DNA from: CAZAQS01 sp964486825 | GTDB taxonomy: Bacteria; Chloroflexota; Anaerolineae; Anaerolineales; UBA4823 | DNA length: 8,064 nucleotides | Direction: 5' to 3' | NCBI GenBank assembly: GCA_964486825.1 | Contig: CAZAQS010000217.1 | Span: 1-8,064, forward strand | In this document: one piece after another, positions 5,868 through 8,064 of the stretch | Layout: each line of letters starts with the position of its first letter | Numbering within the stretch: the first letter of the stretch is position 1 | Program-made: the position numbers and the translations under genes | The notes under the pieces: generated by a model | The model's database searches: none | Seen by the model: the letters and a program-made list of their open reading frames with translations, nothing else | What the model was told of the DNA's origin: nothing

Positions 5868-7691
5868 ATGAACGCTTATATGGGTAAGATCCTACGTGTC
5901 GACCTGACTGGCGGGATACTCCAGGATGAGCTACTGGATGAAGGATATGCCCGACTGTTTGTGGGAGGGAGCGGTTTGGCTGCGCGCTATGTCTATGATA
6001 TGGTCGACAGCTCAACGGATCCACTTGGGCCAGAGAACCCGCTGATCTTTATGACCGGGCCTTTGGTAGGAACTGCAATGCCCTCCGCTGGACGCCACAG
6101 CGTGTGCGGGATTTCTCCTTTGACGGGTATCTGGGGAGAAGCGAACAGCGGGGGTTTCTTTGGAAACGAGCTGCGCAAGTCTGGATATGATGGGATCATA
6201 TTTACCGGTCGATCGAAAGAGCCGGTATGGTTGTCCATCGTGGAAGGCCAGGCGCGATTGCACCCGGCGGCTGACCTGTGGGGACTGGACAGCTACCAGA
6301 CGCAGGTGCGAGTGCAGGAGCTTCTGGGAGATCCGAAAGCACGGGTGGCTTGTATCGGACAGGCGGGTGAGAACCTGGTTCTTATGGCTGGGGTGATGAA
6401 CGATAGCGGGCGTGCAGCTGCACGCACAGGTTTGGGCGCAGTCATGGGCGCCAAGCGCCTGAAGGCTATCGGTGTGAGCGGAAGCGCGCCTGTCCCAGTG
6501 GCGTCCCTTGAGGGCTTCAAGGCTGCCGTCAGGGATATCCTGGCGGTTGATAAGGAGGACATGGCCATCCAGGCTCTTCGCCTGGCAGGTACAGCGGGCT
6601 ATGTCAATATGGGGTTGATGTATGGGGATATGCCTATCCGCTATTACCAGCGAGGAGAGTGGGAGCAGGCGGAAGAGCTTTCCGGCGTTATGATGGCGAC
6701 CCAGTACCAGAACCGTAACCTGGCCTGCTATCGTTGCCCGATCGGCTGCACGCGAGAGACACGAGCGCCAGGATATGGCATCGACAAAGTGGACGGCCCG
6801 GAATACGAGACATTGGGGGCATTGGGCAGCTTGCTGATGGTGTCAGATCTCGAGCAAGTCATTTATATGGGACACCTTTGTAATGAGTACGGGTTGGATA
6901 CCATCAGTGCCGGCGCGACCCTGGGGTTGGCCTGTGAACTGTTCGAGAAAGGTTTACTGACAAGCGCTGATACGGGGGGAATAGAGATCCGCTTTGGGAG
7001 TAGCCAGGCGTTTATAAAACTGCTGGAGATGATGGCATATCGAGAGGGGTTTGGAGACCTGTTGGCGGAAGGCAGCGCGAGTCTGGCGGAGCGCTTCGGC
7101 GCGCCAGATTTGGCGGTTACCGTAAACAAGCTGGAGGTCCCCATGCACGATCCGCGCGCATTTTCCGGCATGGCTGTGACGTATGCCCTGTCACCCAGAG
7201 GAGCCTGCCATATGGAAGGAGATATGTACGGGGTCGATACAGGCCAGGGCGCTCCGGTGGAGTTGGGGGTCATCCCAGGGGACCGTTTTGACGACAGCGA
7301 GCAGAAAGGGCGAATCTCGGCCCTCAGCCAGGCATGGCGTAACCTGTATAACTCCCTGACCCTGTGCCAGTTCCATAACCCGGGCGTGGAGCTGCTCCTG
7401 GAAGCCCTCAACCATGCCACTGGATGGAATTGGGAAGCAGAGGAGCTGATGCTGGCAGGCAAGCGGATTGTGACGATCAAACGCCTGTTGAACGCAAAAC
7501 TCGGCCTGAGGCGTGATAATGACAGGCTACCCGAGCTGTTGATGAGGCCGCTGCCGGAAGGCGGTACGGAGGGCTTTGTACCGGACCTGGAGCGGATGCT
7601 GGTAGGCGCATACGCTGAGTTCGGCTGGGACCCACAAAGCGGTATGCCAGGATTAGAGGCTATGAGAGAGCTGGGATTGGAGTCTGGTTAG
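5868..7691 (+). CDS. Tungsten-containing aldehyde:ferredoxin oxidoreductase family protein
   Basis: 607 residues, full length for the family, which oxidises aldehydes to acids (or the reverse) with ferredoxin at a bis-pterin tungsten centre. MNAYMGKILRVDLTGG is the classic start. The N-terminal pterin domain has GPLVGTAMPSAGRHS, GIWGEANSGGFFG (87-99) and ARTGLGAVMGAKRLKA (185-200). The [4Fe-4S] ligands are C287, C290, C294 (CX2CX3C) and C500. E312 (in GPEYET) and H448 (in SPRGACHME) sit where Pyrococcus furiosus AOR has E313 and H448, proposed catalytic residues. The two pterin motifs DxxGL(D/C) are altered: NEYGLD (339-344) and NSLTLC (495-500), with Asn for Asp in both and Thr for Gly in the second. 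So the subfamily is not the archaeal type and the substrate is open. It ends the operon, 38 bp after the alcohol dehydrogenase. No pterin-synthesis or ferredoxin gene is in the window. A molybdenum centre is possible but less likely. Confidence 0.92.
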   Translation: MNAYMGKILRVDLTGGILQDELLDEGYARLFVGGSGLAARYVYDMVDSSTDPLGPENPLIFMTGPLVGTAMPSAGRHSVCGISPLTGIWGEANSGGFFGNELRKSGYDGIIFTGRSKEPVWLSIVEGQARLHPAADLWGLDSYQTQVRVQELLGDPKARVACIGQAGENLVLMAGVMNDSGRAAARTGLGAVMGAKRLKAIGVSGSAPVPVASLEGFKAAVRDILAVDKEDMAIQALRLAGTAGYVNMGLMYGDMPIRYYQRGEWEQAEELSGVMMATQYQNRNLACYRCPIGCTRETRAPGYGIDKVDGPEYETLGALGSLLMVSDLEQVIYMGHLCNEYGLDTISAGATLGLACELFEKGLLTSADTGGIEIRFGSSQAFIKLLEMMAYREGFGDLLAEGSASLAERFGAPDLAVTVNKLEVPMHDPRAFSGMAVTYALSPRGACHMEGDMYGVDTGQGAPVELGVIPGDRFDDSEQKGRISALSQAWRNLYNSLTLCQFHNPGVELLLEALNHATGWNWEAEELMLAGKRIVTIKRLLNAKLGLRRDNDRLPELLMRPLPEGGTEGFVPDLERMLVGAYAEFGWDPQSGMPGLEAMRELGLESG

Positions 7692-7735
7692 GATATACTA
7701 GGCGTTCAGTTATTCATGCCGGTATAACTTAATAA

Positions 7736-7763
7736 CGCGCGCCAGGGATCAACCTGGCGCGTG
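7736..7763. terminator. Bidirectional hairpin terminator between converging genes
   Basis: CGCGCCAGG (7738-7746), a six-base loop, and CCTGGCGCG (7753-7761) form a perfect 9-bp GC-rich stem that can extend by a G-T and a C-G pair. It lies 45 bp after the oxidoreductase stop. On the plus strand it is followed by a weak TGCGTCTTG; on the minus strand by TTATTAAGTTAT, a better T-rich tail. The loop and 3' arm overlap the stop codon (7751-7749) and last codons of the minus-strand gene. Confidence 0.65.
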
Positions 7764-8064
7764 CGTCTTGAGGAACTCCCGGGCAGCCTTACGAGTCTTT
7801 GGACTGGTGGAATTGGTTTGCCGGCTCACAAATTCCAAGATTTCTTCTTTTTCGGTCGATGCATCGATAACCTCGTCGAGTGCAGCGATGACATAGGCTT
7901 TGACCAACTCGATGTTTGCCTGTTCAGGGTACAGCTGCTCTATCTCCAGCAAACGCCTGGTAATCCGTTCTCGTAGGAAAGGTTGCGCATTGGCGATCTT
8001 TCCGGACACACCTGCGGTATGCATGGCGACCACTACGCTCTGGTCGCCGAGCAGGTCGAAAAAG
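7749..8064 (-). CDS. C-terminal part of an unidentified helical protein, possibly HEAT-repeat type
   Basis: The reading frame stays open to the right edge, so the gene is cut there; 104 residues are visible. Internal GTG (8033) and ATG (8024) codons are probably not the start, because the upstream residues FFDLLGDQSVVV continue the same protein style without a stop or a ribosome site. The visible part is predicted all alpha-helical. DQSVVVAMHTAGVSGKIA, FLRERITRRLLEIEQLY, ELVKAYVIAALDEVID, KEEILEFVSRQTN and KTRKAAREFLKTHAPG read like successive antiparallel helices, as in HEAT or Armadillo-like repeat proteins. There are no cysteines, signal or membrane segments. It converges on the oxidoreductase operon and shares its terminator. 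I do not recognise a specific family; function unknown. Confidence 0.7.
   Translation of the reverse strand, partial: FFDLLGDQSVVVAMHTAGVSGKIANAQPFLRERITRRLLEIEQLYPEQANIELVKAYVIAALDEVIDASTEKEEILEFVSRQTNSTSPKTRKAAREFLKTHAPG

Noticed and set aside
6863..7480. Minus-strand frame of 205 codons inside the oxidoreductase gene
   Set aside because: Antisense shadow of a strongly conserved gene; composition rich in Ser, Pro, Arg and Ala as expected for reverse reading.

Overview
This 8-kb window looks like chromosomal DNA of an anaerobic bacterium with roughly balanced to mildly GC-rich coding DNA. The gene content is a tungsten-type aldehyde:ferredoxin oxidoreductase, an iron-type alcohol dehydrogenase, a bacterial sphingosine-1-phosphate-lyase-like enzyme, and a secreted protein with a Thr/Pro-rich linker and a Gly/Asn/Lys tail. 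This best fits the Chloroflexota (Anaerolineae type). That placement is inferred from gene content; there is no rRNA or other phylogenetic marker in the window. I see no tRNA, CRISPR array, transposase or phage gene.

Left part (1-2255): the far left edge holds only the first three codons of a minus-strand gene with a strong ribosome binding site. Next, on the minus strand, is a secreted or membrane-anchored protein. It has one domain framed by two cysteines and a long low-complexity tail containing a 28-bp direct repeat. After an AT-rich gap comes a short plus-strand reading frame that matches only the Cys-containing core of CcdA/DsbD-like membrane proteins and is probably a gene remnant. Converging on it is a minus-strand gene for a membrane-anchored J-domain protein.

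Centre (2256-4110): a 278-bp divergent intergenic region leads to a complete PLP-dependent lyase of the sphingosine-1-phosphate lyase family. The gene is followed by a non-coding stretch with two short palindromes and a clear hairpin terminator.

Right part (4111-7763): a good sigma70-like promoter (TTTACT, 17-bp spacer, TATAAT) precedes a three-gene operon: an SCP2 lipid-carrier domain protein, an iron-type alcohol dehydrogenase with all four metal ligands, and an aldehyde:ferredoxin oxidoreductase with its four cluster cysteines. A strong hairpin ends this operon and overlaps the stop codon of a converging minus-strand gene that leaves the window on the right (all-helical, HEAT-like C-terminus).

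How the genes may work together (inference): the lyase would release a long-chain aldehyde from a phosphorylated long-chain base. The SCP2 protein could carry hydrophobic intermediates. The alcohol dehydrogenase and the oxidoreductase would interconvert alcohol, aldehyde and acid. The lyase is transcribed separately from the other three genes, and its active site departs from the classical lyase at one position, so the link is a hypothesis.
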